Source: Flavobacterium cupreum
GTDB taxonomy: Bacteria > Bacteroidota > Bacteroidia > Flavobacteriales > Flavobacteriaceae
Assembly (NCBI RefSeq): GCF_003996965.1
Contig: NZ_QWDM01000002.1
Location: 1-64,000, forward strand
Length of the DNA stretch: 64,000 bases
Direction: 5' to 3'
Shown: positions 27,062 to 36,113 of the stretch, piece by piece
Position numbering within the stretch: the stretch's first letter is position 1
How the letters are laid out: each line of letters opens with the position of its first letter
Position numbers and translations under genes: made by a program
Notes under the pieces: generated by a model
Told to the model about the DNA's origin: nothing
Database searches by the model: none
What the model saw: the letters and a program-made list of their open reading frames with translations, nothing else

Positions 27062-27862
27062 TTAATATTTCAGCCATGAAAGTGCGCCAACAAAGCTGTC
27101 ACGCCAGAGTTTTTCATTATGTTGGCCGCCTTTTACAATTTTCGATTTAGTAAGGTGAAGACAGTAACAACGTTTTGTATCTAATAAACGTTCCATTTTG
27201 GTCATATCCTGCACCATGTTCTCATCTTCTTTGTCACCGCATAAAAAGTAAATTTTGGTTTTAATTTTTGGCGTTTTTTCCGTTAAGGTGTAAATGTCTT
27301 TCGAGAACCAGAAAGAAGGGGAAAATACGGCGGCTTTGCCAAAAACTTCAGGGTGTTTTAAAATGGCATAATACGAAACCAGTCCGCCAAGTGAGCTGCC
27401 CATGATAAGGGTGTTTTTGGCTTTTGTTTTGGTCCTGTAGTTTTTATCTATGTATGGTTTTACTGTCTTTACGATAAAATCGAGATAATTATCTGCATTT
27501 CCGCCACCGTATTTTTCATTTTTGAAGGGTGTTAATTCATCGATTCGTTTTTCGTTTCCATGTGCTATTCCGACAACAATTACCTTTGCTTTCAGACTGT
27601 CCAGTTTTTCGTCAACATTCCATTCGCCTACGTAAGAAGTTTTGGCATCAAACAAATTCTGCGCGTCGTGCATGTAGATCACGGAGTATCTTTGGTCTGA
27701 AGCGCTATAATTTTCGGGTAAGTAAACCCAGATTTGTTTTGTGGTTTTAAGTTGCGGGGCTTCAAGGATAAAAGTAGAAACGTTTTTGGAGGCGGTACTT
27801 TCCTGAGCCCTTACACTAAAGATTAGAACTGAAAAGATAAAAAAGAAGAATACCCGATTCAT
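27062..27862 (-). CDS. Secreted esterase, alpha/beta hydrolase
   Basis: A 266-residue protein with an N-terminal signal peptide ending VRAQ. The fold is PF00756: YSVIYMHDAQNLFD, nucleophile MGSSLGG near residue 155, Asp in LCGDKED and His in GGQHNEKLW. It is related to the esterase at 2327-3172 in architecture but differs in length and motifs. It is the first gene of the epimerase operon and diverges from the TerB-like gene; the spacer between them is only 56 bp. Confidence 0.85.
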   Translation of the reverse strand: MNRVFFFFIFSVLIFSVRAQESTASKNVSTFILEAPQLKTTKQIWVYLPENYSASDQRYSVIYMHDAQNLFDAKTSYVGEWNVDEKLDSLKAKVIVVGIAHGNEKRIDELTPFKNEKYGGGNADNYLDFIVKTVKPYIDKNYRTKTKAKNTLIMGSSLGGLVSYYAILKHPEVFGKAAVFSPSFWFSKDIYTLTEKTPKIKTKIYFLCGDKEDENMVQDMTKMERLLDTKRCYCLHLTKSKIVKGGQHNEKLWRDSFVGALSWLKY

Positions 27863-27918
27863 ATGCTCTATTGTGTTTTAGATTTAAAAACAATATTTTA
27901 GCTAAAAATAATAAATTG

Positions 27919-28320
27919 ATGGATACCGAAGCACAAAAGAGAAGTTTACTTTTAGAAATGATTGCTTTCTCAACAGTCGATGGTCAGCTGCATAAAAGAG
28001 AATTGGAATTTTTATGGCTGGTGGCCCAGGAATTGAATATTGAGAAGAAAGATTTCCAGGATTTATTTCATCAGGAAAGCGCTCCGATAAGGATAAAATC
28101 GGAATTTCAGCGCATTCAGCAATTCTACAGACTGGCTTTGATTATGCACTGTGATGGTGTCCTGCATGAAAAAGAAGCCAAAGCGATACAACAAATCGCG
28201 ATAGAAATGGGATTGAATCCCAATGCTACCAAACGGATTTTAGATCTGATGCACAAAGCACCAAATGCAATGATTAACCCTAAATTATTATTGAAAGTTT
28301 TTCAGGAACAACACAATTAA
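27919..28320 (+). CDS. TerB-like protein
   Basis: A 133-residue all-helical protein of the TerB/DjlA-like family: two repeats with acidic-Gly turns, STVDGQLHKRELEFLW and CDGVLHEKEAKAIQQIA, that bind metal in TerB relatives. The start is the ATG at 27919 (MDTEAQKRS) since the upstream extension is AT-rich leader. Family members are connected to tellurite and phage-stress responses in other bacteria, but no ter genes are nearby, so no such role is claimed. Confidence 0.75.
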   Translation: MDTEAQKRSLLLEMIAFSTVDGQLHKRELEFLWLVAQELNIEKKDFQDLFHQESAPIRIKSEFQRIQQFYRLALIMHCDGVLHEKEAKAIQQIAIEMGLNPNATKRILDLMHKAPNAMINPKLLLKVFQEQHN

Positions 28321-28340
28321 TTGGCGTAGTATAACTCAGA

Positions 28341-29570
28341 TTAACCTTTTTTTATAGCCATTTTTAAGCCTATTCCTGTTTGAAAATCGGGAGCATTATC
28401 TAAATTTAAATCTTCTCTGAAATAGACAAAATAAGAAAATTTTCTTGTTGAGTACGTACAGATAAAATTCCATCCTTCTAAATTGTCATACAAATGAGAT
28501 ATCGTTTTTTGCCAATGTGTATTTATTCTTTCTCCCGTTAGCACAATATGATCGATATCTTTCTTTTTAAAATAGGAAGTTTGAAAATTATAATTAATGC
28601 CATACGAAAGATGGTTCTTGTTTTTGAGTTTTATTTTGTACTGAACAAGGGCTTCAAAGCTGTATAAAAAATCCTGATTGCTTATATTTACCCGATCTCC
28701 GTATTCTATAAAATGCTGACGTAAAATTCCTCCACTGGCACCAAAACTTAGAATGTTTTTATCTTTGATAATCATTTTTTTAAGAATAGAAGAAGAAATT
28801 CCAAAATCAGCAACAGGATTATATCGAGAAGTATTAATACCAAGCTGAGCACCAAAATTTAGATAAATATAATGTTTTTCATTCATCTCTAATTTAGGAT
28901 AATAGTTGTAATTGATATCAATTCCGGGAATCGTAAAATTACCATTATTCATTGTCAAAACTTTATCGTTTTCATCTTTATAGGATATTCCAGCTTTATT
29001 TAGACCATAATATTGTCTCGAAAATGGATCTTTTCCACCGGCAATGTTGCGATGAAACCATTCTATTGTTTCATCTGAAGTAAAAATAGAATAAGGATAT
29101 TTTCCACCATCAAGAGAATTAGCACGCAAACTGAAATTAAGTTCGTGGTGAACCGTAATAGGCAATGTAAAAGTGAATCGATACGATCGAATAACTCCGT
29201 CTGCTGCAAATTCTTTAATTTTAGAAGGAACTTTATTTAAATCAAATGAATATTCACGATCATGCCACGGTAAATTTTCGGCTGTTTTTTGATCGTTTGG
29301 ATCTGTTAGTTCGTATGATTTTACATAAGGAAGAACAATATTTCCACTTGAAACCTCAAATAAAAAAAAATATTTATCAGGAGACCGAACATTAAAATTG
29401 TGATTTAATCTGGAAATATAAATTCCAAATGGATGAGTAGAAAGTATATAAGGCTTTATAATGTCTGAAGAATTTTCCATTTCTTTATTCCAAAAATCGT
29501 TGTTATCAGATTGTGCTATGGCGTGGCAGCTAAAAACAAAAAAAATAAAAAGGAGTAAAGAATGCTTCAT
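28341..29570 (-). CDS. Exported beta-rich protein, unknown
   Basis: A 409-residue protein with a signal peptide (MKHSLLLFIFFVFSCHAIAQ). The rest shows alternating hydrophobic/polar strands (for example HYIYLNFGAQLGINT, LVQYKIKLKNKNHLSYGINYNFQTSYF) and Tyr/Phe-rich ends, which suggests an outer-membrane beta barrel or a related porin-like fold. I do not recognise a family. No operon partner. It might carry out transport or anchoring; this cannot be decided from sequence. Confidence 0.7.
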   Translation of the reverse strand: MKHSLLLFIFFVFSCHAIAQSDNNDFWNKEMENSSDIIKPYILSTHPFGIYISRLNHNFNVRSPDKYFFLFEVSSGNIVLPYVKSYELTDPNDQKTAENLPWHDREYSFDLNKVPSKIKEFAADGVIRSYRFTFTLPITVHHELNFSLRANSLDGGKYPYSIFTSDETIEWFHRNIAGGKDPFSRQYYGLNKAGISYKDENDKVLTMNNGNFTIPGIDINYNYYPKLEMNEKHYIYLNFGAQLGINTSRYNPVADFGISSSILKKMIIKDKNILSFGASGGILRQHFIEYGDRVNISNQDFLYSFEALVQYKIKLKNKNHLSYGINYNFQTSYFKKKDIDHIVLTGERINTHWQKTISHLYDNLEGWNFICTYSTRKFSYFVYFREDLNLDNAPDFQTGIGLKMAIKKG

Positions 29571-29690
29571 TTCAGAGTTTTAAATTTTGTTAAAACTAAT
29601 GAATTTGAAATTCTTTATAAAATATTTCACAGACAAATTTAAGAATAAATTCCTCTTTGTTTTTTATTCAATTGTTTTAAAATGATGTTT

Positions 29691-31682
29691 TTAAGGCAAT
29701 TGTTCCTGTAGTTTTTTAATATCATCACGTAATTTCGCGGCCTGTAAAAAGTCCAAATCTTTAGCAGCTTTTTCCATAGATTTTCGTTTCTCGCGAATCA
29801 TTTTCTCCAGATCCGGCTTAGACATGTATTTGGTATCCGGTTCGGCAGCTGCTGTCAAAGTATGTCCCAATTCATAGTCCACCAAAGGGTTTTTGGTAAA
29901 GGCACTTTCAATTTTTTTGTTTAGGGCCTGCGGTGTAATATTGTGTTCTGTATTGTAATTGATTTGCTTGGTTCTTCTATAATCAGTCTCGTCAATCGTT
30001 TTTTGCATACTGGCCGTAATTTTGTCGGCATACAAAATCGCTTTTCCATTCAGGTTTCTCGCCGCACGACCAATGGTTTGGGTTAAAGATCTGTGGCTTC
30101 GAAGGAAACCTTCTTTATCGGCATCGAGAATCGCAACAAGGGAAACCTCTGGTAAATCCAAACCTTCACGAAGTAAATTCACACCAATCAAAACATCAAA
30201 AAGACCTTTTCGTAAATCCTGCATGATTTCGATACGTTCTAGTGTATCGACATCAGAATGAATATAGCGACAGCGGATATTTACTTTCGTTAAATACTTG
30301 GCTAATTCTTCGGCCATCCTTTTGGTTAAAGTAGTTACCAAAACCCTTTCATCCAATTCGCAACGCACCTGTATTTCTTCAATTAAATCATCAATCTGAT
30401 TTAAACTCGGACGGATTTCTATAATCGGATCCAATAATCCCGTCGGACGAATCACCTGTTCGACGTAAACGCCATCGGTTTTTTCTAATTCATAATCGGC
30501 CGGTGTTGCAGATACATAGATTACCTGATTTTGCAATGCTTCAAACTCTTCAAATTTCAGAGGTCTGTTGTCCATTGCGGCAGGCAAACGGAAACCGTAT
30601 TCTACCAGGTTTTCTTTTCGGCTGCGGTCACCTCCGTACATGGCATGAACCTGCGAAACGGTTACGTGACTTTCGTCAACGACCATCAAATAATCTTTAG
30701 GGAAATAATCTAAGAGACAGAAAGGTCTCGTGCCGGGTAATCTTCCGTCAAGGTATCTTGAGTAATTCTCGATTCCCGAGCAATATCCCAGTTCACGAAT
30801 CATTTCTAAGTCAAAATTGGTGCGTTCTTCCAGACGTTTTGCTTCCAGATGTTTGCCTGTTTCTTTAAAATAATCGACTTGTTTGACGAGATCCTGCTGG
30901 ATGTCCCAGATGGCGCCCTGTAAAACTTCCGGAGAAGTGACGAACATATTGGCAGGATAAATGGTCAGCTTTTTGAATTTCTCAATAACCTGTGAAGTCT
31001 TGGCATCAAAAGATTCTATTTCTTCAATTTCATCTCCAAAAAAGTGAATCCTGAAAGCATCATCAGCGTAACTTGGATAGACTTCAACCGTGTCTCCCTT
31101 GATTCTGAAAGTTCCAGGTGTAAAATCGGCTTCTGTTCTCGCATATAAACTTTGCACCAGACTGTGTAATAATTTCGTTCTTGAAATAACCTGATCTTTT
31201 TCGATGGCGATTACGTTTTTCTGAAACTCTACCGGATTTCCGATACCGTACAAACAGGAAACAGAGGCAACCACCAAAATGTCACGGCGACCGGAAAGCA
31301 GGGAAGAAGTAGTGCTTAAACGCATCTTTTCAAGTTCTTCATTGATCGATAAATCTTTTTCGATGAAAACCCCTGTTACCGGCATAAAAGCTTCCGGTTG
31401 ATAATAGTCGTAATACGAAACAAAATACTCTACCGCATTATTCGGAAAAAACTGTTTGAACTCCGAGTACAGCTGCGCGGCCAAAGTCTTGTTGTGTGCT
31501 AAAACCAAAGTTGGTTTCTGCACTTCCTGAATAACGTTGGCTACCGTAAATGTTTTACCGGAACCCGTTACACCGAGTAAGGTTTGGTATTTTTCACCAT
31601 CAACAACTCCTTGTGCTAATTTTTGAATGGCTTGCGGCTGATCGCCTTTTGGACTATAATCTGAGGAAACTTGAAACTCCAT
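29691..31682 (-). CDS. uvrB: UvrABC system protein B
   Basis: UvrB verifies DNA damage in nucleotide excision repair between UvrA and UvrC. The 663-residue protein has Walker A GVTGSGKTF (about 39-47), the damage-probing beta-hairpin region FVSYYDYYQPEAF, Walker B VDESHVTV, helicase motif VI QTIGRAARN and the C-terminal UVR/UvrC-binding helix pair beginning EKMIREKRKSMEKAA. Length and motifs are complete. Monocistronic, without uvrA or uvrC nearby. Confidence 0.97.
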   Translation of the reverse strand: MEFQVSSDYSPKGDQPQAIQKLAQGVVDGEKYQTLLGVTGSGKTFTVANVIQEVQKPTLVLAHNKTLAAQLYSEFKQFFPNNAVEYFVSYYDYYQPEAFMPVTGVFIEKDLSINEELEKMRLSTTSSLLSGRRDILVVASVSCLYGIGNPVEFQKNVIAIEKDQVISRTKLLHSLVQSLYARTEADFTPGTFRIKGDTVEVYPSYADDAFRIHFFGDEIEEIESFDAKTSQVIEKFKKLTIYPANMFVTSPEVLQGAIWDIQQDLVKQVDYFKETGKHLEAKRLEERTNFDLEMIRELGYCSGIENYSRYLDGRLPGTRPFCLLDYFPKDYLMVVDESHVTVSQVHAMYGGDRSRKENLVEYGFRLPAAMDNRPLKFEEFEALQNQVIYVSATPADYELEKTDGVYVEQVIRPTGLLDPIIEIRPSLNQIDDLIEEIQVRCELDERVLVTTLTKRMAEELAKYLTKVNIRCRYIHSDVDTLERIEIMQDLRKGLFDVLIGVNLLREGLDLPEVSLVAILDADKEGFLRSHRSLTQTIGRAARNLNGKAILYADKITASMQKTIDETDYRRTKQINYNTEHNITPQALNKKIESAFTKNPLVDYELGHTLTAAAEPDTKYMSKPDLEKMIREKRKSMEKAAKDLDFLQAAKLRDDIKKLQEQLP

Positions 31683-31764
31683 TTTTGAGGGATGAAAATT
31701 TTAGTTTTGTAAAGATACAAAGTTTGAATCCTATAAAATAGTGAGTTGAAATTAAAAATTCAGA

Positions 31765-32709
31765 CTATTTCAAAAAATCAACAATCGCATCGTTTACAAT
31801 TTTGGGTTGATCTATGGTTAAAAAATGTCCCGCATCTTTTATTGTTTTTGTTTTACCGTTAACCAAGTATTTTTGGGCTCTTTCGAGGCTTTCCTCAGAA
31901 TTGATAACATCCGTATCGCCAATTAAAACTAAAACCGGATTTGAAATAGACTTGAGTTCATCGCCTGAAAAAGGATGCATTTTAAGCATGCTCGAATTCG
32001 ATTTTGCATATTTATTGGCCAGATAAAATTGTCTTTTATAAACCGGACTAATTTTTTCAGGATGCGTAGCAAAAGTTTTTAATGTTTTTCCGAATTTCTT
32101 TTCACTCGGAAACAATTTGAGCATTAGGGCAGAAGAGGTTTTACCGACTTTATCGATAAATTTAAAGGTTTGCGCCGGACTTAGTAAAACTACTTTGTCT
32201 ATTGAATTTGTTTTTTGAGTCGCCAGTAAAGTCGCAATCCAGCCGCCTCTTGAAGCGCCTATAATATCAAAGTTTTTTAACTTATAATACTTGAATATCT
32301 CATTGTACCAAATTGCAATTTCTTCTGATGAAAGCGGTTTTGAGGTCATCGTTGATTTTCCGGGTTCCATTAGAAAGTCAATGGCGTAGACGCGGTAGGT
32401 TTTGGCTAAAGCTTTAATATTGGGATACCACATCGTAGAACTGGCGTCCATACCGTGAAGCAAAACCAGGTCTTTACCGTTTTTTGGGCCCGCCATTACA
32501 ACATGGGCGGTGCCGTACGAGGTTTTTATATTTTCTTCTGTATACGGAATTCCCCAAAGTTTCAGGGACTTGTCGTAGGTAGTAATGTAGGCGTTTCTGT
32601 CTTTTCTGGTTTGAAAAATGTAATCGTCAAATTTTGCCTGTTTTGTTGAAGAACAGCCAGCCAGCACAAGAAAAAAAAGTAACCTGAAGAGTAATTTTGA
32701 AATATTCAT
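31765..32709 (-). CDS. Alpha/beta hydrolase lipoprotein
   Basis: A 314-residue protein starting MNISKLLFRLLFFLVLAGCSS; the Cys of LAGC would be lipidated. A TTG three codons upstream is not preferred. The hydrolase fold is complete: VLLHGMDAS (oxyanion), nucleophile GASRGG, Asp in LIGDTDVI and His in AGHFLTI. It belongs to the broad AB-hydrolase-1 group; substrate unknown. It is one of at least six alpha/beta hydrolases in the window. Confidence 0.83.
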   Translation of the reverse strand: MNISKLLFRLLFFLVLAGCSSTKQAKFDDYIFQTRKDRNAYITTYDKSLKLWGIPYTEENIKTSYGTAHVVMAGPKNGKDLVLLHGMDASSTMWYPNIKALAKTYRVYAIDFLMEPGKSTMTSKPLSSEEIAIWYNEIFKYYKLKNFDIIGASRGGWIATLLATQKTNSIDKVVLLSPAQTFKFIDKVGKTSSALMLKLFPSEKKFGKTLKTFATHPEKISPVYKRQFYLANKYAKSNSSMLKMHPFSGDELKSISNPVLVLIGDTDVINSEESLERAQKYLVNGKTKTIKDAGHFLTIDQPKIVNDAIVDFLK

Positions 32710-32872
32710 AAAATTCAATTTACACTAAAGGTACTTCGAAAGGGTCTGAATTAGTATTAGAATTTTATTTTAAAGTATCAAAATTACAATGTTGTGTAGT
32801 TTAAAAATTTGACCATTTAAAGTGTCGGATATAATTCACTGAAAACTCTTATTTTTTTTAATGAATGTAATC

Positions 32873-32922
32873 CTGAGCGAAGTCGAAGGCTTGTTATAGT
32901 AAAGGGCTTCGACTTCGCTCAG
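32873..32922. repeat. Paired inverted CTGAGCGAAGTCGAAG element
   Basis: CTGAGCGAAGTCGAAG (32873-32888) and its exact reverse complement (32907-32922) flank 18 bp, forming a hairpin in the spacer between rlmF and the hydrolase lipoprotein. The remaining 32710-32958 spacer has no gene. Confidence 0.8.
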
Positions 32923-32958
32923 CCTGACACCAATTTTAAATGACCACAACGAGATAAT

Positions 32959-33909
32959 TTAAATTTTCCAGCTTTTTTGCTGGGCTTCTGTTAAGAAAGT
33001 CCATGCTATAATCCGGCTTGTTTTTTGGCCCTGGGCCATGTCAATCGTTTTTATGGAAGCAGCATTTACTTTGTTTAAAGTTTTATAAATACTCGAAAGA
33101 TTTTCTCTTTTGGAAACCAGGGTAGTGAACCACAAACACTGCATTGGGTATTTGGCGCTTTCGTAAATCATTTGGGTTACAAAACCAATTTCACCACCGT
33201 CACACCACAATTCGGCATTGTGGCCTCCGAAGTTTAAAACAGGATTTGTTTTTTTCTTTTCTTTTGGATTCAGGTTGGAAACTTTTCTTACCGTACTTTG
33301 ATTGGCATCTTCAGCCGAGGCATGGAAAGGCGGATTACAGATGGTAAACGTAAAACGATCTTCGGGCGTTATGATATTTTTGAAAATAAAACGTGCTTCG
33401 GTTTGCTGTTGCAGACTTATCGCATCAATTAGTTTCGGGTTGGCTTCAATAATTTTGCTGCAGTTTTCAATTGCTTTCGCATCAATATCTGTCCCTACAA
33501 AACTCCAGTCATAAATCGCATTTCCTAATATCGGATAGATGCAATTAGCGCCTGTTCCGATATCAAGGCCTAAAACAGAATTTCCCTGTGGAATAATTCC
33601 GTTGTTGGTTTCTGCTAATAAATCGGCGAGATAATGGATATAGTCGGTGCGTCCGGGAATCGGCGGGCAAAGATAATTAGCCGGAATATCCCAGCCCTGA
33701 ATGTCATAATAGGTTTGTAATAAGGCTTTGTTAAGCGTTTTTACAGCTTTTGGATCACTAAAGTCAATAGTTTCGATACCATGAACGTTTATCGCGACAT
33801 GGTTCTTTAATTCCGGACAATTCGAAATAAGAAGTTCGAAATCATAGCGGAAACGATGCAGATTTCTGGGATGTAAACTGTTTTTTTCGGAATTGTCTGT
33901 TGCTTTCAT
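32959..33909 (-). CDS. rlmF: 23S rRNA (adenine(1618)-N6)-methyltransferase
   Basis: A 316-residue SAM-dependent methyltransferase that modifies A1618 in 23S rRNA. Visible are the SAM-binding LGLDIGTGANCIYP, the acidic loop VGTDID, the N6-adenine methylase motif NPPFHAS and the family-specific C-terminal WCDGGEIGFVTQMI. The length fits RlmF. A -7 box TATCTTTG (33933-33926) lies 17 bp upstream of the ATG. It stands alone. Confidence 0.92.
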   Translation of the reverse strand: MKATDNSEKNSLHPRNLHRFRYDFELLISNCPELKNHVAINVHGIETIDFSDPKAVKTLNKALLQTYYDIQGWDIPANYLCPPIPGRTDYIHYLADLLAETNNGIIPQGNSVLGLDIGTGANCIYPILGNAIYDWSFVGTDIDAKAIENCSKIIEANPKLIDAISLQQQTEARFIFKNIITPEDRFTFTICNPPFHASAEDANQSTVRKVSNLNPKEKKKTNPVLNFGGHNAELWCDGGEIGFVTQMIYESAKYPMQCLWFTTLVSKRENLSSIYKTLNKVNAASIKTIDMAQGQKTSRIIAWTFLTEAQQKSWKI

Positions 33910-33980
33910 TTTGTGAATTTGGGTGCAAAGATAGGCATTCCTTTTGGAGGAATGGGGGTTATTGAAAATCCAATTTTTTT

Positions 33981-34048
33981 AAATTCCAAATTCCAAATTC
34001 CAAACTCCAAATTCCAAACTCCAAATTCCAAATTCCAAATTCCAAACT
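33981..34048. repeat. Heptamer tandem repeat AAATTCC/AAACTCC
   Basis: About ten direct copies of a seven-base unit with AAATTCC and AAACTCC versions, between rlmF and thiN. Copies of the same simple motif recur at 1550-1625 and near 57741 and 58168. Confidence 0.8.
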
Positions 34049-34065
34049 CGATAAATGTCCCTTGA

Positions 34066-34728
34066 CTAATCCATACACTCCATCAGCAGTAAATCGCCGT
34101 CAGTATGTGTAATTGTGACGAGACCATCGTTTTTCACCGAATTGCTGCTGCCGGTTCTGTAGCCAATGGTAAGCGTGTCGTTTTCCAGCGGATACTCTAA
34201 ATTGGTAGAGAAAATACCGTTTACCACTCCAATCGGAATTAATGAAATCGGTGTTTTGGCCGTATACCACTTTTCGAATTTACGGGGAAGCAAAAATATT
34301 TTCGAATGATCGTCGAGAATGACAATTTTAAGTAAATTTCGGTAACGAACGATGTTTGTTAAATTCGTTATCGTGTGATCGGCACGTCTTCCGGTGGCCC
34401 AAACCACGTTGGCAGCGGGAATTTTGCGATCAATCAAATAATCAAAAGCCTTCTCTAAATCGGTTTTGTTTTGATCCGGTGCATATACAATTTCAATCGG
34501 ATATTGGGCTGTTTTGTAGCTTTCAGGATCAAAGCCATGATCGAAATCGCCCAGAAGCACGTCAACCTTTATCCCGAGATCAATAACTCTTTCGATAGCC
34601 GAATCGAGAACGATGACCAGGGGTGACCATTCGAGTAACTGACCTAATAATTCCGGATCGCAGGCGGCTCCGTTGGCAATGATTAAAGCAGGTTCCTGGT
34701 CGTCGCGTACGATATGGTGTGAAGACAT
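34066..34728 (-). CDS. thiN: Thiamine diphosphokinase
   Basis: The 220-residue protein transfers pyrophosphate from ATP to thiamine. ANGAACD, LLGDFDHGFD (Mg-binding Asp pair), DQNKTDLEKAFDYL, TGRRADHTITN and the C-terminal beta-sandwich SLIPIGVVNGIFS...GSSNSV are those of TPK. The length matches. A -7 box TATCTTTG lies at 34763-34756. No TPP riboswitch was recognised upstream, so regulation is not evident. Confidence 0.93.
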   Translation of the reverse strand: MSSHHIVRDDQEPALIIANGAACDPELLGQLLEWSPLVIVLDSAIERVIDLGIKVDVLLGDFDHGFDPESYKTAQYPIEIVYAPDQNKTDLEKAFDYLIDRKIPAANVVWATGRRADHTITNLTNIVRYRNLLKIVILDDHSKIFLLPRKFEKWYTAKTPISLIPIGVVNGIFSTNLEYPLENDTLTIGYRTGSSNSVKNDGLVTITHTDGDLLLMECMD

Positions 34729-34793
34729 TTTTTAATTTAATTTTAATTTTGAATTCAAAGATATGGAATCCCGGAAACTTAGTCCGTGAAAGG

Positions 34794-35237
34794 CTAATCT
34801 AATAATCTCCTGTGATAGGTGATCTGCCCTAAATGATAGGCTAAATGGGTGGAAAGATGTACCAGGAAAAATTCTGTTGTCATTTCTTTTTCGAAAACAA
34901 TTAACGGATAAACAGCGTCCAGATCAGCCTCGGTCAGTGTGTCAAGTGCCTGACGGACTACTAAAATAGTGTCCTCAATTTTTTGAATCAATTCGGCTTT
35001 CGGAATATCTTTCAACGAAAATTCCAGTTCACGATTTCTGATATAACCGGTTTTGCCGATTTCTGCCCCAATGTACGTATTGATGTTTCCGATTAAGTGC
35101 AGGCAAAGATTTCCGGCCGAATTGGAAATGTTTTTATCAATTGCCCAGATTTGGGTTTCATTTTGATACGACGCAATCTCCAGCTTCAATTTGGTAAGAT
35201 CGCGGTCAAAAAGCGATTTTAAGGTTTCGATTAACAT
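34794..35237 (-). CDS. DinB-like four-helix protein
   Basis: A 147-residue DinB/YfiT-like protein: a four-helix bundle that in relatives binds a metal through three His. Here candidate ligands are CLHLIGN (about 45) and THLAYHLGQITYHRRLL near the C terminus. The family includes thiol-dependent transferases and uncharacterised stress proteins. It is 18 bp downstream of the DUF4249 gene and likely cotranscribed. No specific substrate can be named. Confidence 0.83.
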   Translation of the reverse strand: MLIETLKSLFDRDLTKLKLEIASYQNETQIWAIDKNISNSAGNLCLHLIGNINTYIGAEIGKTGYIRNRELEFSLKDIPKAELIQKIEDTILVVRQALDTLTEADLDAVYPLIVFEKEMTTEFFLVHLSTHLAYHLGQITYHRRLLD

Positions 35238-35255
35238 AACTCTTTTTTGTTTGTA

Positions 35256-36077
35256 TTATTCTATAATATATTTTCTGACATCAGTTTCGCTAAGGGAAAA
35301 GTACCCCAGCGGATAATTGGCTTTATCAGTACTGTTTATAATATTGCCTTTTACAGTTGCCGGAGGGGACTGAAATGGACCGCCAACATTGTTTCCTGCA
35401 ATACTTACTAAGATATTCATATAATTGTAATATTGTTCAGATATGCCATAATGGATGATCTCAATCTGATCGCCTGCTTTTAAGTCCTCATCATCGGAAC
35501 TGCTGTAGATTTCGTTTCCCTGATAAAATTTATCTTCAGTGGCATAAAAAGTAGAGGTCACTTTACTGGAATAGGTGTATTTGAATAAATAGAAATTATC
35601 TTCATTTCCCGGATCATTATAAAACGCTTTGACTTCAATGTCTTTTCCGGTAAAACCGCCTTCGTTGTTTTGTTCAATTCGGCTAATCGGTGCTACCGAT
35701 TTCATGGTTTCACTTGCCGTATAGGTTAGGCCGTTTGTCACTACGGTCAATGTATATAGTGCGTTGATTACAGGTTTGAAATTATTGCAGACATAACGTC
35801 CGGTTTTAGAAACCTCAGTAAAATTGAATTGTTCGTTCTGGCTGTTTCTTATAAAAACAACTGCGCCTGAAACAACCGGAATCTTATTTTCAAAATAACC
35901 GGTAGTTGTGGTTAATTTGATGGATTGCTGTGCACCATTTGTTCCTTTTCGCCAGTTGATTGCTGCTTCAATAACCAATTTAGGAGGAGCAGTATCCAGA
36001 TCGACATCGACTACTTCTTCACAACTAGTAAAGAATAGGGAGATAAAAAATACGATTAATAAGGTTGCTTTTTTCAT
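35256..36077 (-). CDS. DUF4249 lipoprotein
   Basis: A 273-residue lipoprotein (lipobox FFTSC, Cys at about 19) beginning after the signal with EEVVDVDLDTAPPKLVIEAAIN, the typical DUF4249 opening. The body is beta-rich, Ig-like. DUF4249 genes usually accompany a TonB-dependent receptor, as here with only 36 bp between genes. The role is probably capture or gating at the outer membrane, but the substrate is unknown. Confidence 0.88.
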   Translation of the reverse strand: MKKATLLIVFFISLFFTSCEEVVDVDLDTAPPKLVIEAAINWRKGTNGAQQSIKLTTTTGYFENKIPVVSGAVVFIRNSQNEQFNFTEVSKTGRYVCNNFKPVINALYTLTVVTNGLTYTASETMKSVAPISRIEQNNEGGFTGKDIEVKAFYNDPGNEDNFYLFKYTYSSKVTSTFYATEDKFYQGNEIYSSSDDEDLKAGDQIEIIHYGISEQYYNYMNILVSIAGNNVGGPFQSPPATVKGNIINSTDKANYPLGYFSLSETDVRKYIIE

Positions 36078-36113
36078 GCTGTATTTTTTCTTTCTTCTTA
36101 CGGAAGAATTTTT

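Noticed and set aside
28332..28340. Terminator after the TerB-like gene
   Set aside because: The T-run near 28348 lacks a convincing stem.
34729..34793. TPP riboswitch before thiN
   Set aside because: The short leader has no recognisable THI-element features, and the gene is a salvage kinase with its own -7 box.
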